Origin: Corylus avellana
Lineage: Eukaryota; Streptophyta; Magnoliopsida; Fagales; Betulaceae
Direction of reading: 5' to 3'
NCBI RefSeq assembly: GCF_901000735.1
Contig: NC_081542.1
Span: forward strand, 17,127,093 to 17,191,092
DNA: 64,000 nucleotides
Part shown: positions 10,456 to 22,900 of the stretch, piece after piece
Numbering within the stretch: position 1 is the first letter of the stretch
How the letters are laid out: each line of letters begins with the position of its first letter
The notes under the pieces: model-generated
Databases searched by the model: none
Seen by the model: only the letters and a program-made list of their open reading frames with translations
Told to the model about the DNA's origin: nothing
Made by a program: the position numbers and the translations under genes

Positions 10456-13400
10456 GCCAAGGCAGGATGGTTAGGATGGTTAGTTGCATTGCGCATGCGT
10501 TGTGTGTTAACTATAGTGACTCAGTTATGAAGTTATTGCTCAATGAAAAAGTTTGCAGCCTTTTTAAGCATAGCTTTCGTACTTTTTTCTGCACTTCTGT
10601 GCAATGTGTTCAGTTTGGTTTCTTATGAGTTCGGTTCATTTCATGATGCAAGAGGCTTCCTGAAGTTCATTGGTCTTGCTTTCTATAGTTAATCATTAAA
10701 GGGTCATAGTTTTGGGATTCTGAAAGCTTTATGCATGTTTAGATATGTGCTAATCGGCGAAGTTCTAAAGATTGCACTATTGAAAGTATTATGGGGGTTG
10801 GGAGGTTTTCATTAGTATTTATGATTTTACATTGATGTTTAATAATTATTGGAAGTGTTAAAATATTTCTAGACATCTAGACTGAGCTTGAATTGGTACT
10901 CTTTGCCCCTTTTGATTATTATTATTCCCCTGTTTATACCGTTGATCGATTAATTTTAAATCCATATGCTTCTGCGTTGTTGCAGGCCTTAGGAGATTAT
11001 ACAAGAATGATTAATGACTTTTCAGTCTTGCCATCGAAAGTAAGGGAGGGTAAAGTGGGATCATACTGGTACCATGAGGATACACAAGCATTTTTTGATG
11101 ACATGGACCACTACAAGATGATCAAGGCAATGTGCAAGCTTTCATGCAGTGTATGTGATAAAATGGAGGGGCAACCACAGGATGGCTCAAAGCGTCGAGC
11201 AAATATTAGGAACATTGAACAGTTGAAGGGTCATTTATTCCATCAACATAAGTTGGTTATGTGCAGTCTTTGTTTGGAGGGAAGGAAGGTGAAATGCATA
11301 TGCCTGACTTCTTGTATGATTCTTGGTGACAAAAGTTCTCTTCTTTTATGATTTGCATGAGGACCTCACTAGCTTTGTTTGTGTGATGCAGGTATTTATT
11401 TGTGAACAAAAGCTATATACTAGGGCACAATTGAATCAGCATATAAGCACAGGGGACACCGAGGTGGATGGAAGTGAGAGTGAAAGAGGTGGTTTTGCAG
11501 GGCATCCTATGTGTGAATTTTGCAAAACTCCATTCTATGGGGAGAATGAACTGTACTCACATATGTCTACTGAACATTACACCTGTCATATATGCCAAAG
11601 GTAAAGAAGCAATCTGCTATATAGAAGCACAACCCTCTGCTTTGATTGCAATAAAGACTAGTAGTGTTCATGATTTTTCACTCTGCTGAACACAGGCGGC
11701 ATCCAGGACACTATGAGTATTATAAGAATTATGATGACCTAGAGGCAAGATACTTGTACTTTCTTTCCCTTCTTTTAGTAACAAAATTACAAAGATCTAC
11801 AATAACTTTTTGAAGTCCACATTTCATCTTTTTTTAGCTGAGAGTATTTGTCAAACAACTCTCTGTTTTCTGTTTCAGATCCACTTCCGTCAAGAGCATT
11901 TCTTGTGTGAAGATGAGGCCTGCCTTGCCAAAAAGTTTATCGTATTTCTATCTGAAGCAGACTTGAAGGTGATAGTATATAGCATATGAATGTAGTGTGC
12001 ATGTGTTCCTGTTCTTTATTTTGAATTTTCATGACTCATGGTTTAACTGTATTACTGTAGGTTATTAATTGTAGTATTCTGGAGTTATGCCATGTATTGA
12101 CTGTTTGCTTCTTTTTTTTTTTGTTTGTGTTCCAGAGACACAATGCTCTTGAACATGGAGGACGAATGTCACGTTCGCAGCGTAATGCTGCTCTGCAGGC
12201 ATGTAAAATCTTGTTAGCCTGCCTTCATTTTATCTAATTTCTTCTTTCCGATCTTGGATCATGAAATCATGTATTGCTGCTTTTTGTTTAAACTAATATT
12301 TTTTTAACAGTTCTATTTCTCGGGCTATTTTCTTTGTTGATTTTTTTTTTCCCTCACAGATACCAACTAGCTTTCGATATCGACGAAATAATGAACAAGA
12401 TCGTCGTCGTGGAAGAGGACGGACATTTCAACTTGATTCTTCTGAAAATCAACTTGCTATGGCCATTGAAGCAAGTTTGGAGACAGCGAATGCAGATCGT
12501 ACATTTCATGATCCATCTTCATCATCCAGTCTGCAATTTACTCCTGATCCTGGGGATGCAAGTGATATTGATCCAATCATTCAGCCATTTGAATCATTAG
12601 CTGCAACAGATTCTGAATCATCTTCGAGGTACCGTCAAGCCTTGGGAAGGGCAAGCAATGCTCCTTTGGAAGAGTCTTCCTTTCCACCCCTCCCCATGGC
12701 ACCCAAAAAGAATCAACGAAAACCAAAACAAGACTCAGAAGGTTTTCCCGCCAACTCTATGGCAGCACATCTCCGCCGCCAAAGAAATGTGACTGTTGTT
12801 AATTCAGCTCAGGCTTGGCCAGCAGCAAGTCGGGGACCACTGCTGCCGTCAAGTGCTTCAAACCAATCTAGACCTACAACAAATTCAGCACCTGTAATGT
12901 CACGTAGTTCTGGGCAACCTAAAATGGCCACTGGTAAGGGACCAGCAGCATCTAGTTTTGCGAGTATGGCTCAGGCTCGGCCAACTCATGCACTTCTATC
13001 TGTTGGCTCTTCAAGGGACTTGGGCAACACTGGTCGGATCAGCCACTCTGCATCAGCCCCAGATCTTGTGGAGAGTGGGTCAGTGGAACCTTCAATTTCT
13101 GATTTCCCTCCAGTTTCTGCAGCACAAATGCACAAAATGCCCTCAAGTAGCCAGGCTCTGTTAAATGTGGAAGATGTTCAGACTGCAAACAGGTCTTTGG
13201 TGGAAAGGATCCGTGCTGGTCTTGAATTTGACGAAGACAAATTCACTGCTTTTAAAGACATATCTGGACAATTTCGCCAGGGTTTAATTGACACTGGAAG
13301 ATATCTGGATTATGTGCGGCGATTTGGCTTGTCACATCTCATTCTTGAGATGGCTCGGCTCTGTCCTGATCCGCGGAAACAGAAAGATCTTGTTGAGACC

Positions 13401-13994
13401 TATAATGCTAGTTTGAGGAGCAATGTTTCACAAGCTAATGGTTGGGGCACTGGCAATGCCCGCCTGAAAGACAGCAAAGGCCCTAGAAAAGGTAAAGGGA
13501 AGTCTGTAGCTGCTGAAGACAGTAATTCAAAGGATAGATTAGCAAATAACTTTTTAAGCACCGTACAACAACTGCAGTCGAGCTACAAGCCCTCTGAAGA
13601 ACAGGAGTTGTTATCTAGGGAAGGGTACCGTGCTTCCAAAGGCCAATCGAGCATATTGATGGATGAGCAGCAGCGTGTGGATCTAAATAATACTGGTAGT
13701 CAGCCCTTAATTAAGCCGAGGGGTCAGAACGATTCCCTATCAGCTGGTAGTGTATCTGATCAAAATATAGGGGATGGTGGTGGAGGGAGTAAGCAACGAA
13801 AGAAGACTCCAAAGTTCCTCAGAGCTCGATTGGGTGATGGATCCGTGGCATCACTTTTAGATTCCAAAAATACAAATCATGATTCAGATCCGGAAGCAAC
13901 TGATGAGAGGTTCGATGGTAACCAGAACCCCAATGGAGGGTTGCCTATGCGAGGTGTTTGGCGAAGTGGTGGAGGCCATAAACTCTTCTCCTAA
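9897..13994 (+). CDS. HEL2: RING/C2H2 E3 ubiquitin ligase, HEL2/ZNF598 family
   Basis: Seven coding exons: 9,897-10,064; 10,986-11,288; 11,392-11,600; 11,696-11,744; 11,879-11,968; 12,136-12,198; 12,360-13,994. They join in frame to 838 residues. An N-terminal RING finger (C5, C8, C20, H22, C26, C29, C42, C45) is followed by several C2H2-type fingers, including CEFC...HMSTEH (C198-H219) and CHIC...HFRQEH. Later come a disordered middle and a conserved C-terminal helical region near LVERIRAGLEFDEDKF. This order matches yeast Hel2 and human ZNF598. These detect collided ribosomes and ubiquitinate small-subunit proteins to start ribosome-associated quality control in the cytosol. Introns 4 and 6 have GC rather than GT donors (11,745 and 12,199). 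The GT four bases further on at 12,202 would give an early stop. Confidence 0.93.
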
Positions 13995-14965
13995 GCAGTT
14001 TTTCCAGGAGAGCCTAAAAACTCTGAATTCCAGTAGTAGTTTCTGTGAAGTACAAGAATCACAAGTATCAGAATTACAATTGATCTGGCAAACAAAAGAA
14101 AAGGATTCTATTTCTTGCCTTGATTGTCATGTCTTTTTCAAGTTGAGTTGGATTGTCTAGTTTAGCCATTTAAGGCTATATGATTTTGTGGCATGGTATT
14201 TTTGAAAGACAAGAATGTTGCCTGAAAGGGGGAGTTTTGATTTTTGATCTTGATTACCACAAATGTTCATATACGACACTTTTTTGAATATATATACTGC
14301 AAAGGTTGAAGTCTACAATATGCCTCGACATTCCTGTCTTTTAACTTGAACATATTTTGATGTATAGTCAACTTCTATTTAATTTCTAAAATTATAATAA
14401 AATGAATGCAATTGCGATCCTTGCTCTCGACTGGAATAAGTGCAATTTTTTGAATGGAAATCTGAAAGATCACGAGCATAAAGCTCTTGACTGGAATAAG
14501 TGCAATTAGTTTCAAACTAACGGCATGGAAAATTGGATTGCATTTTTTCATCAATCTATATTGTTGAATTTTAATTTTTGGCCAGAGGTTCTTTGTCATG
14601 TATCCGGCGGGCGTCAATGGAAGTTCCCCGAACTTTGCACAATTAGCTTAAACAGGTCACCGAAAAGTGTGTATTTACTAAACTTCTTTCCTGGGTATAC
14701 CTTGTCAGCACAATACCACACCACAGTGTTGTGATAGAGCGAACAAAGGCCAAGACGAGAGGAGCTCCGGTGGAGTCTTTTCCTACATTTCCAAAGCCAG
14801 ATTTTGGCAATGACAAAATTCGCTTAGTTATAAATGAGATCACTATTGAAAACACACGCTGCTTGTGTCATATTACTACTCAACTGTCTAAATGAGATCA
14901 CTATGGCCGGTCAAATTGCTTACTGAGAAACACACTTCTTTCTCAATAACATACTTTTCGCACAT
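13995..14965. other. 3' flank of the HEL2-like gene, no further gene seen
   Basis: Probable 3' UTR, then AT-rich sequence. GCTCTCGACTGGAATAAGTG near 14,422 is repeated almost exactly near 14,482, a short direct duplication. No coding region is supported. Confidence 0.45.
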
Positions 14966-15590
14966 AAGAAGGCTTAAATCATATTTATTATGGCACAACG
15001 GTTTTTTTTTTTTGGCAGTTGTGCTTTGCCTCTTTATCAAATAGCCGCATCGACTTTCAAAAATATCACAAGATGGTACATGTGAACATCTTATAAACAC
15101 AATTAATACTTTTATCCATTTTTCGTCTAAAAACTCAACAGTTCGTCATGTCAAACTTATTGGTGACAATTACTTATCCGGTTGTCCCTTGTGTTACATT
15201 AATATTATTTTAAAATAAAAAAATAAAAAATAAGTTCAAAAAAAAAGGTGGGGAGGGGATGCACCCTGCCACCCACCACACAGGGAGGCATCCCATCCCT
15301 GTAGGTGGGTGGAGAGACTTCCACACCCAAGGGGGAGATCCCCTGCCGGTGGGTGGAGGCTGGATCTCCCCACCACCATTTTTTTTTTTTTTTTTTACTT
15401 TTTATTTATAATTTTTTAGAAGTTAAAATAATGCTGAGAGGACTTAACGTGACAAACCGTTTTAAGTTCTTGAACAAAACATGGATAGAAACAACAACTA
15501 CATTTATAAGATGTCCACATGTACTATATGTAATATTTTTGCAAACCAAGGTAGCTATTTGATAACAAGGCAAGGTATTTAAGCCTACTT
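14966..15590. mobile_element. Fold-back element with GC-rich centre
   Basis: The segment at about 15,036-15,160 is an imperfect reverse complement of about 15,440-15,563 (ATCAAATAGC... on the left, ...GCTATTTGAT on the right), and weaker pairing continues outward. The centre (15,245-15,380) is GC-rich with GGTGGGTGGAG-type motifs between A and T runs. I see no convincing target duplication, so the outer limits are approximate. No coding capacity. Confidence 0.55.
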
Positions 15591-16037
15591 AGTAAATTAT
15601 TTTGGTGTTGCCTTCAAACACAGCAAGCCAGAAAGTTAAAAAGCAAGCACAGTAACTAATTTGCTGTACAGCAGCAGCAAAACTATACTAAATCTATGGT
15701 AACTAGTTTGGAGATCCCATGGATTTCTATAAGAATACAACCTTGCTTGTGTGAAATGTACCTCTTCCATTCTTAATAAAAGTTATTCATTTTTCTTAAT
15801 GGAACCAAACGCACTCTAAAATGCTAGGGTTATGCAAATGAAGCAATACAACTAGAAATAAAAAATGATTCTTTTTTAAAGATGACTGACTAGAAGTTTC
15901 CCAGGAAAACACATGAAAAGACAATGGCAGCTCCTAAGCGTCAAAAAGTTTAGTGTGCATAGAATTTAACTTTTTTCATTCTTACATTACATGCTAATAA
16001 AATTTAGAAGATAGATGATGATGTAGAGGCTGTAGAG

Positions 16038-17060
16038 CTATATCCCAAAACATATATGGTTTGTAGCATAACCGAAGGTTTTCTCTGTGCTGTAACACAT
16101 GTATAGAAATCCATCCTCATCCTTGAAAGATCCATAAACAGAGTCCATCAAAGTACCTGCAGATCAAAGTTATAAGAGAGCAAATCAGAACATAAACACA
16201 GAAAAGACTTCTTGCAATAAAATCAACTCAAGACAAGCAAGACAGGATTCAATGGCAAATATACCGGTTTGAGGTAAGGTATTCTTCACAAATACAAAGA
16301 GAGCTTTTCCAGGGTCCAGATGAAGTCTGCTGCTCAAAATGTGAATGAACTGCCCCACAGACATCTCTCGAGGAACAAGGTATCTATCACCAAAGAGAAA
16401 ATAAATATCTTTCACAAAGATGCTAAACTAAATACAGAAAATAATTTTTTGGGATAAATGGTGATTTAACATTGCAGAATACTGAAAGTTGAGAATCAAT
16501 AAAACCCAGTCATGGAAACAGGGCAAAGGATTTGAGATACCCAGATAGCAGAATGAGAAAGAAAGGTCCTTTTTTTCTTTCACAACAAAGCAAGAGCCAG
16601 ATAAGGACTTTAGATAGGCAAATATTTTGACAAGGAGATTTATTATGAAGAGTGCATTCAAATAAACTCATTGTTCAATGCAAGAAACTCATCAACTTGA
16701 CTTACTTTTTCTTTTCCATCTCAGGAAGATCACTTTTTGAATTCCTTTCCACAATTACCTGCAACGAGTAATCCATAAATATCCACCCCTTAAGAAGCTG
16801 GAAAAAAACAAAAGAAAAAACATTCTATATGTTGGGCCCTATACATACGGGAACTCGGTCGGGGTACTTGGCGAGGATGTCACGTGATTCCTCGTATCTC
16901 TGCTCTGCAAGTGGATTCCAAAGAAAGAAAGAAAGAATCTTTTCAGACAGAATGAATACACACACAAAACCAGGAGATAGAAGATTTAGAAGAGAACCCA
17001 ATAAAGAATTGGAAACAGACCGAAAAGGAACTCTTCCTTGAAAGACATGCTCGTCCCCAT
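16038..17060 (-). CDS. ATG8: Autophagy-related ubiquitin-like protein ATG8
   Basis: Five exons on the minus strand: 17,060-17,021; 16,904-16,849; 16,758-16,706; 16,383-16,265; 16,156-16,038; together 128 residues. ATG8 is conjugated to phosphatidylethanolamine on autophagosome membranes and binds cargo receptors. Visible hallmarks are ESRDILAKYPDRVPV, a KKKYLVPREMSVGQFIH segment, HLDPGKALFVFVKNTLPQT, and the C-terminal YMCYSTEKTFG with the conjugation glycine at 118. Ten residues (YATNHICFGI) follow this glycine, so an ATG4-type protease would have to cut before conjugation. The sequence resembles the ATG8h/i group, whose Arabidopsis members end at or next to the glycine. A second in-frame Met at codon 5 (17,048) is an alternative start. 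The gene is divergent from the WDR6 homologue, with tRNA-Phe between them. Confidence 0.94.
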
Positions 17061-17213
17061 CTCCGTTTCCGTGTGCCTCTGTCTCACAGAGATTAAAAAA
17101 AACAGAGCAACCGAGAGATGAGGAACAAAACGGGAACACACAAAATAATGTGGAAGCGGTTGGGGAGAGTGAAACATCGATTTCAAAACTAAGTTAGCAA
17201 CTTTATCAACCAA

Positions 17214-17218
17214 GCGGG

Positions 17219-17261
<43 letters not shown>

Positions 17262-17286
17262 GCGTGTTCGATCCACGCTCACCGCA
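17214..17286 (+). tRNA. tRNA-Phe (anticodon GAA)
   Basis: 73 nt fold into a standard cloverleaf. It has acceptor GCGGGGA with discriminator A, D arm GCTCAGTTGGGAGAGC, anticodon loop CTGAAGA carrying GAA, and T arm GCGTGTTCGATCCACGC. The acceptor stem has one G-A mismatch, which I recall as normal for plant tRNA-Phe. There is no intron. Upstream CAA motifs (ATCAACCAA, near 17,205-17,213) are typical of plant tRNA starts. The gene lies in the 440-bp space between the divergent ATG8 and WDR6 start codons. Confidence 0.97.
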
Positions 17287-17287
17287 A

Positions 17288-17292
17288 TTTTT
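17288..17292 (+). terminator. RNA polymerase III terminator of tRNA-Phe
   Basis: A run of five T begins two bases after the tRNA 3' end, with further T runs behind it as possible backups. Confidence 0.75.
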
Positions 17293-17500
17293 ATCCATTT
17301 TTGCCCCATTTTTCACTTCAATAAGACGACATGACGTTTAAATCTTGACATCACTCGTTGTGCCCCCACGCGACATGCCGTTAACCTAAACCCTTTTCTT
17401 TCTCAGTCTCACTGAGCTCAAAAACCTCAGCAGAGGCTTCAAACGCCCGCGCAGTAGCGGCAAAGCACAGTCGTTTTGCTGACTACAGAGCTTCAGAGTC

Positions 17501-19925
17501 ATGGCGGAGCCTCCAACTCAATGGCGCTTACAGACCGGCCAATACCTTGGGGAAATCTCAGCCCTCTGTTTCCTCCACCTCCCCTCCCACCACTCTCCTC
17601 TCCCTTACCTCCTCGCCGGTACGCTCTCTACATTCTCAGAACCCTAATTCCTAACCTTCAAGATCACAAAGTTTTTGTTTTGTTTTTTCTTTTTTTAAAA
17701 AAAAAAAAATTGGTAAAATTTTGTTATTTGAACAGGTTCGGGTTCGCAAATCATGCTTTACGATTTGGACTCGGGCAAAGCGATTAGGTCCTTCCATGTC
17801 TTCCAAGGGATTCGCGTGCACGGTATTGCTTGTAGTGAATTCGTCCGATGGACGGAAGGAACTGTTTCCTCTAAGCTTGCTTTTCTACTCGCTGTGTTCG
17901 GTGAAAGGCGTGTCAAAGTGTTTAGCTTGGTGATTGAATTCGCTTTGGGGCCCAAAAATGGCTCCGTGGTTTGCGTGGATTTGGACCTGCTGCACTTTTT
18001 GCCCAAGTTTAATAATTGGGTTTTGGATGTTTGTTTTTTGAAGGTATAAAAATTTTATTTTTATGCTTAGATACTTTTGGGAACTCATGCTTGATTTTTC
18101 TTACTCTGTTCTTGCTTTTCTTTTGGATTGGTTGTAGGGCTTTTTAAATTCTTACAATGAGGGGTGGCATTGTCTTGCGATAGGGTGTAGTGACAACTCT
18201 GTTCATGTTTGGGATATGTCAAATTCTAGTGTGCTTCTTCAAGTTCAGTCTTCAGGTGGGTTTTAATAGGATTTTTGTGATATTTATTCTGTCTGATTCA
18301 CTAATTTAATGAAATTTGTTCAAAGTGATGTTTGTTGCAAGCAAAAATCTGCCTCGCCCTCCTTGTTGGAATTCCAACTTTCGTATTTCTTGTATTGCTG
18401 AATTATATACTGGATTGCCTACTTGATAAGACTGGCTATAATAATTGCATCGGACCCCCTTTTTTGTCATATTTCTTTTCGTCGAGTAAATTTTTTTTTT
18501 TTTTTTTGTTCTGCTTTTCTCATTTAATCTTTCACCGAGATGTAGAGAGGTGCCTTCTTTATTCCATGCGGCTATGGGGTGACAATGTTGAGGCTCTCCG
18601 TATTGCATCTGGTACTATTTTTAATGAGGTGGCTAATCTCTCCTTATGATGAATTCCTCTCTATTTCAGTACTTTCTGTTACTGGATTCTAGTTTTTTAA
18701 TGATTTCATAATTGTAGTTGAAGTTTTGGTTCCATTGAATAAGTTCACATACACACACATGGACATTATAGATGAGTCTCGGTTCATCTCAGTAATTAGG
18801 GGTAATGATATATAATGTACTTTCTCAGTAATTTGGTTCACCTGATTTTATCAAGGATTCTAATTTTTATAATATTATTCCAAGGAAGAACAAAAGGAAA
18901 GGGAAGGTCCTTGGCCTGATTATGTTCTACTTGGGACGACCTTGCTTATCTTCTGATTGCCACAAACGTTTTGTTTTTAGTATTAGTGTGTCATTTTTAT
19001 GTAAAAGAGGTTTTTGGCCTTGATGTTTCTTTTATTCTGATCTCTATGATAAAAAATTGGGTATGCCAGATTCTCGTTTGGAAAGTGGCTCCTCAGTATG
19101 ATGCTCCATCTTTGACAAATCCTGTGGAAGACCATATTGATCAGAGCAGTCCATTCTCCAACCATGTCTGGTTTGGTTGTCAGCAGTTTGAAGCTGTTCA
19201 TTTATGTAAACTTGCTGGCCATGAAGGTTCAATCTTTCGCATAGCATGGTCCTCTGACGGATCCAAACTGTTGTCTGTCTCTGATGATCGTAGGTGAATT
19301 AGTTTCTTAAGTCCTACCGATCTAATCGTTTATAGTGTCCTTTTCTAGAGGAGTCATTCCATACAATAACTGGTTTCTTTATTTCTGCAGTGCTCGTGTC
19401 TGGACAGTTCATACTGAAAGGAATGGATCTGATGAGGATGGAGATTCTATTGGCCCTGACCTTGTTGGCCTTGTGCTGTTTGGTCACAATGCCAGAGTAT
19501 GGGATTGCTGTATTAGTAATTCTGTAAGCTTCACAAAATCTTTCTGCACTTACTGCTTCTTCTTCTTTTTTAACAACTTAGGAGTAAAGAAAACAGATTA
19601 TTGACTGCAGTTCAAATTTCTGGTGTTTGTTTGTTTGTTTTCTTTTGGTTTTAAGTGGGTTCTTGATCCTTTTTCTCAGAATGTAAATTATCTATATATG
19701 TGTGAAATTGTCCCCTTTTCTGTTTATCATGTTAACATCTGCATGTTGTCATAATGGAATTTATTTTCATCATCAGGGGCTTAGACTTGAGATGCATTGA
19801 CAAATCAAAACTGGTAATCAGGGACAGATAGATTGCTTTTAGTGGTTCAGTTAAAGTTCAAAGCAACACAGCATATTTGTGAATGAGAACAGCTTCACCA
19901 CTTCTTTATTGTTATTTCATAGTTT

Positions 19926-19957
<32 letters not shown>

Positions 19958-22900
19958 CTTTTAAACTTGTTTAACTGGTTAGATCAACTAATTTTTCCTG
20001 ACTATAATTATCTTCAAGTTTTTAAACAAATTACATTTGAAGAGCTTAACAGCAAGGATTTGAGTAACATTAAAAATATTATACTGGTTTTACTTTATAC
20101 AGGTTATGTAATTAACTGAAAACACCTCTTGCCATTTGTAATTATTTCCTTTACAACTTTTTTGAGTCCTGGTTCTTGTGACTGAAATACCATAAGCGGT
20201 CATCTTTGGCTTATTTTTGCAATGTCTTATCTTCGTTATTCTGGGCAGGGATCAACTTTATCTCTGTACTATCACAGGGTGCCGGGGGTATTGATCCATC
20301 AGTGATCCCCACTCATTTTTCTTCTTTTCCTGAAGTGCTAAAATGCAATTTCTGACTTATATATGAAGTTCATTGTATTCTTGCTTTTTCATTAACATAT
20401 GGACTGCTGGAATTTGATTCCACCTACCCTGAGTTCTTTCAGTTGATTGTCACTGTGGGTGAGGATTGTACATGTCGAATGTGGGGATTGGATGGTAAAC
20501 AGGTTCAGATGATTAAGGAGCACACGTAAGTTGCTTATGGTTTTTTATTTTTTTTATTTTATTTTTAAAGCATTGAGGATAATTAGTCTCTTTTTTTTGA
20601 TAAGTAAAAAATTGATGGAATAATAATAATTAGTCTCTTAGTTTTGATGTTCTAACCAATGAGCTTTATCTCATATGGTACTTCCTCCCTTTTGTAGCAA
20701 GGTGGAGGGTGAGGTCGTGGGTTCAAGTCCCAACTGGTGTGTGTGTGTGTAACTTACTAATAAAATTTTTTTGCTTGACATAAAAGTGAAATTATTTGTT
20801 CTAGGATCCTCTGAACTTGCTGATGACAGTCTTGATTCAAACCTTATAGTGGACCTTCATTTTCGAACTTCCAGATGTGATAATTCTTGATTGATTATTC
20901 CAGCTATAATGTTCTTTTTCCTAGTATAGTTTTAAATTCAACTTGCAAATGAAATAAGGACTAATCCATGTCTGATTTTAGAAAAAAATTGTTGCCTCCA
21001 TTCTTTTTCCAATGGGTGAGAACAATAAAAAGTGCATCATGTGGGTCAAACATGGAGATGTAAAGTGAATTTTTGAGAAACAGGAGTGACACCCAACACC
21101 AATGTTGTGATTCCGTAGGATCTCCTTACAATTCTAGGTTGGCATGACTGTGTCAAAAATAGTACCCCTACTATCTTCACTCTAATATGTAACTGTCATA
21201 GAGCATATGAATCTGTATCTAACTAATCTACATTATTATATTAATTTGTGTTGAAATAATAAAATACTGTACCTCTCGTTTGGTTATTGTACAGAGGAAG
21301 GGGCATTTGGCGATGTTTGTATGATGCAAAATCTTCGCTTCTCATTACTGCTGGCTTTGATTCTGCAATTAAAGTGCATCAGCTGTATGGTTCTTTGTCT
21401 GAGGGCTTGGATGGACATGCTGAGGTAAAAGAGTTTATTGACAGAACAGAGATATTCACTGTTCACATCCCTAATTCATCAGAGCATAATGGACTCATGG
21501 ACAGGTAGCACTGCTTGATATCCATATTTGCTTAGGATGCCTTAAATACTCTAAAAACTCCTAGAAGTTTTACTTAAGATGAGGGAGAATAATGTATTGG
21601 TCTAGAAACAACCTCGTATAAATTAATTGGAAATGTAATTTTGCACCAGAATACTACTTTTGTCATGCATCACCCATGGGCATTGGTGTGGGAAGGTTGC
21701 CTTAATTTGGTAGTAGTTCTTTCAGAAAAATGTGGATGTGTCATAACAGTGATGATGATGAACAGTCAACTTAAGACATCTTTATGTTGGACCTAACAAG
21801 TGGTGGTTCACAAAACTTCAGACACCCAACATACCATGCCTTAGTGTCTTTAATCTTCTTTATGTTTTCGTACCGTTATCTGTTTTTATCATTTTCTTCA
21901 GTGTCTAAACTTCTGGCATTGTTGCCCCTTTCTTATGTGTTGCAGCAAAAGTGAATATGTTCGCTGTTTACACTTCACATGTGAAGATACTCTTTATGTC
22001 GCCACAAACCGTGGTTATCTCTACCATACTAAATTATTGAATTCCAAGAATGTGAAATGGACTGAACTTGTCTGTGTCAGTAAAGAGGTTCCAATTGTTT
22101 GTATGGATGTTTTATCCATAAAAGCATCTGAGCTTTGTGGTGGTGTTGAGGACTGGATTGCTGTGGGAGATGGTAAAGGGTACATAACCATCGTCAGAGT
22201 TTTATGTGACACTTCTAGTGCTAAAGTGGGCCTCACATTTACTTGGTCAGCTGGAATCGAGAGACAGCTCTTAGGAACTTATTGGTGCAAGTCATTGGGA
22301 TATAGGTAATGCATTCTTTCTATAATAATGATGTCTAGACTATCTGTTAGATTTTCTTTGCCTGAGCTGTGCAAGACCACATGCAAGATGATGAAATCTG
22401 GAACCACATAATAAGCTTAATGTTGAAATGATTGTTGGTTAGAAAATGATGTGGTTTAGTTTTTTGTTTCTTTTATTTTCTAAATCTTTCTCTAATGAGG
22501 CAAAAGAACATCATAAAGTAGTAGTACAATTTCTAAGTGGTTCATCTGGCCAAGCTTTCCATGTTGGACTGTCAAATGACATGTCTCAGGCCAGATTGCT
22601 CTGTGCTTAGTACCATGCTTATACTGTTATCAATTTAGAGGCATCTTAGTCTTCTTGCTTTATTGCATTAAAGATCATCAATCTCTGTTGTCTACTTGTT
22701 CAGGTACATCTTTACTGCTGATCCTAAAGGAATGTTGAAGCTGTGGGGTTTATTTGATCCTTCCCCATCAGTTTCTTGCAATTCTGCAAGGAGTTATAAT
22801 GTGTGTCTAATAGGGGAGTTTGCATCATGTTTTGGAAATAGGATTCTGTGTCTGGATGCATCTTTTGAGAAAGAGGTATTTGTTTCACGTAATTTCTTGT

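Noticed and set aside
12199..12205. GT donor four bases downstream of the proposed GC donor of HEL2 intron 6
   Set aside because: Using it with the acceptor at 12,359 gives a stop after four codons, while the GC donor keeps the conserved frame.
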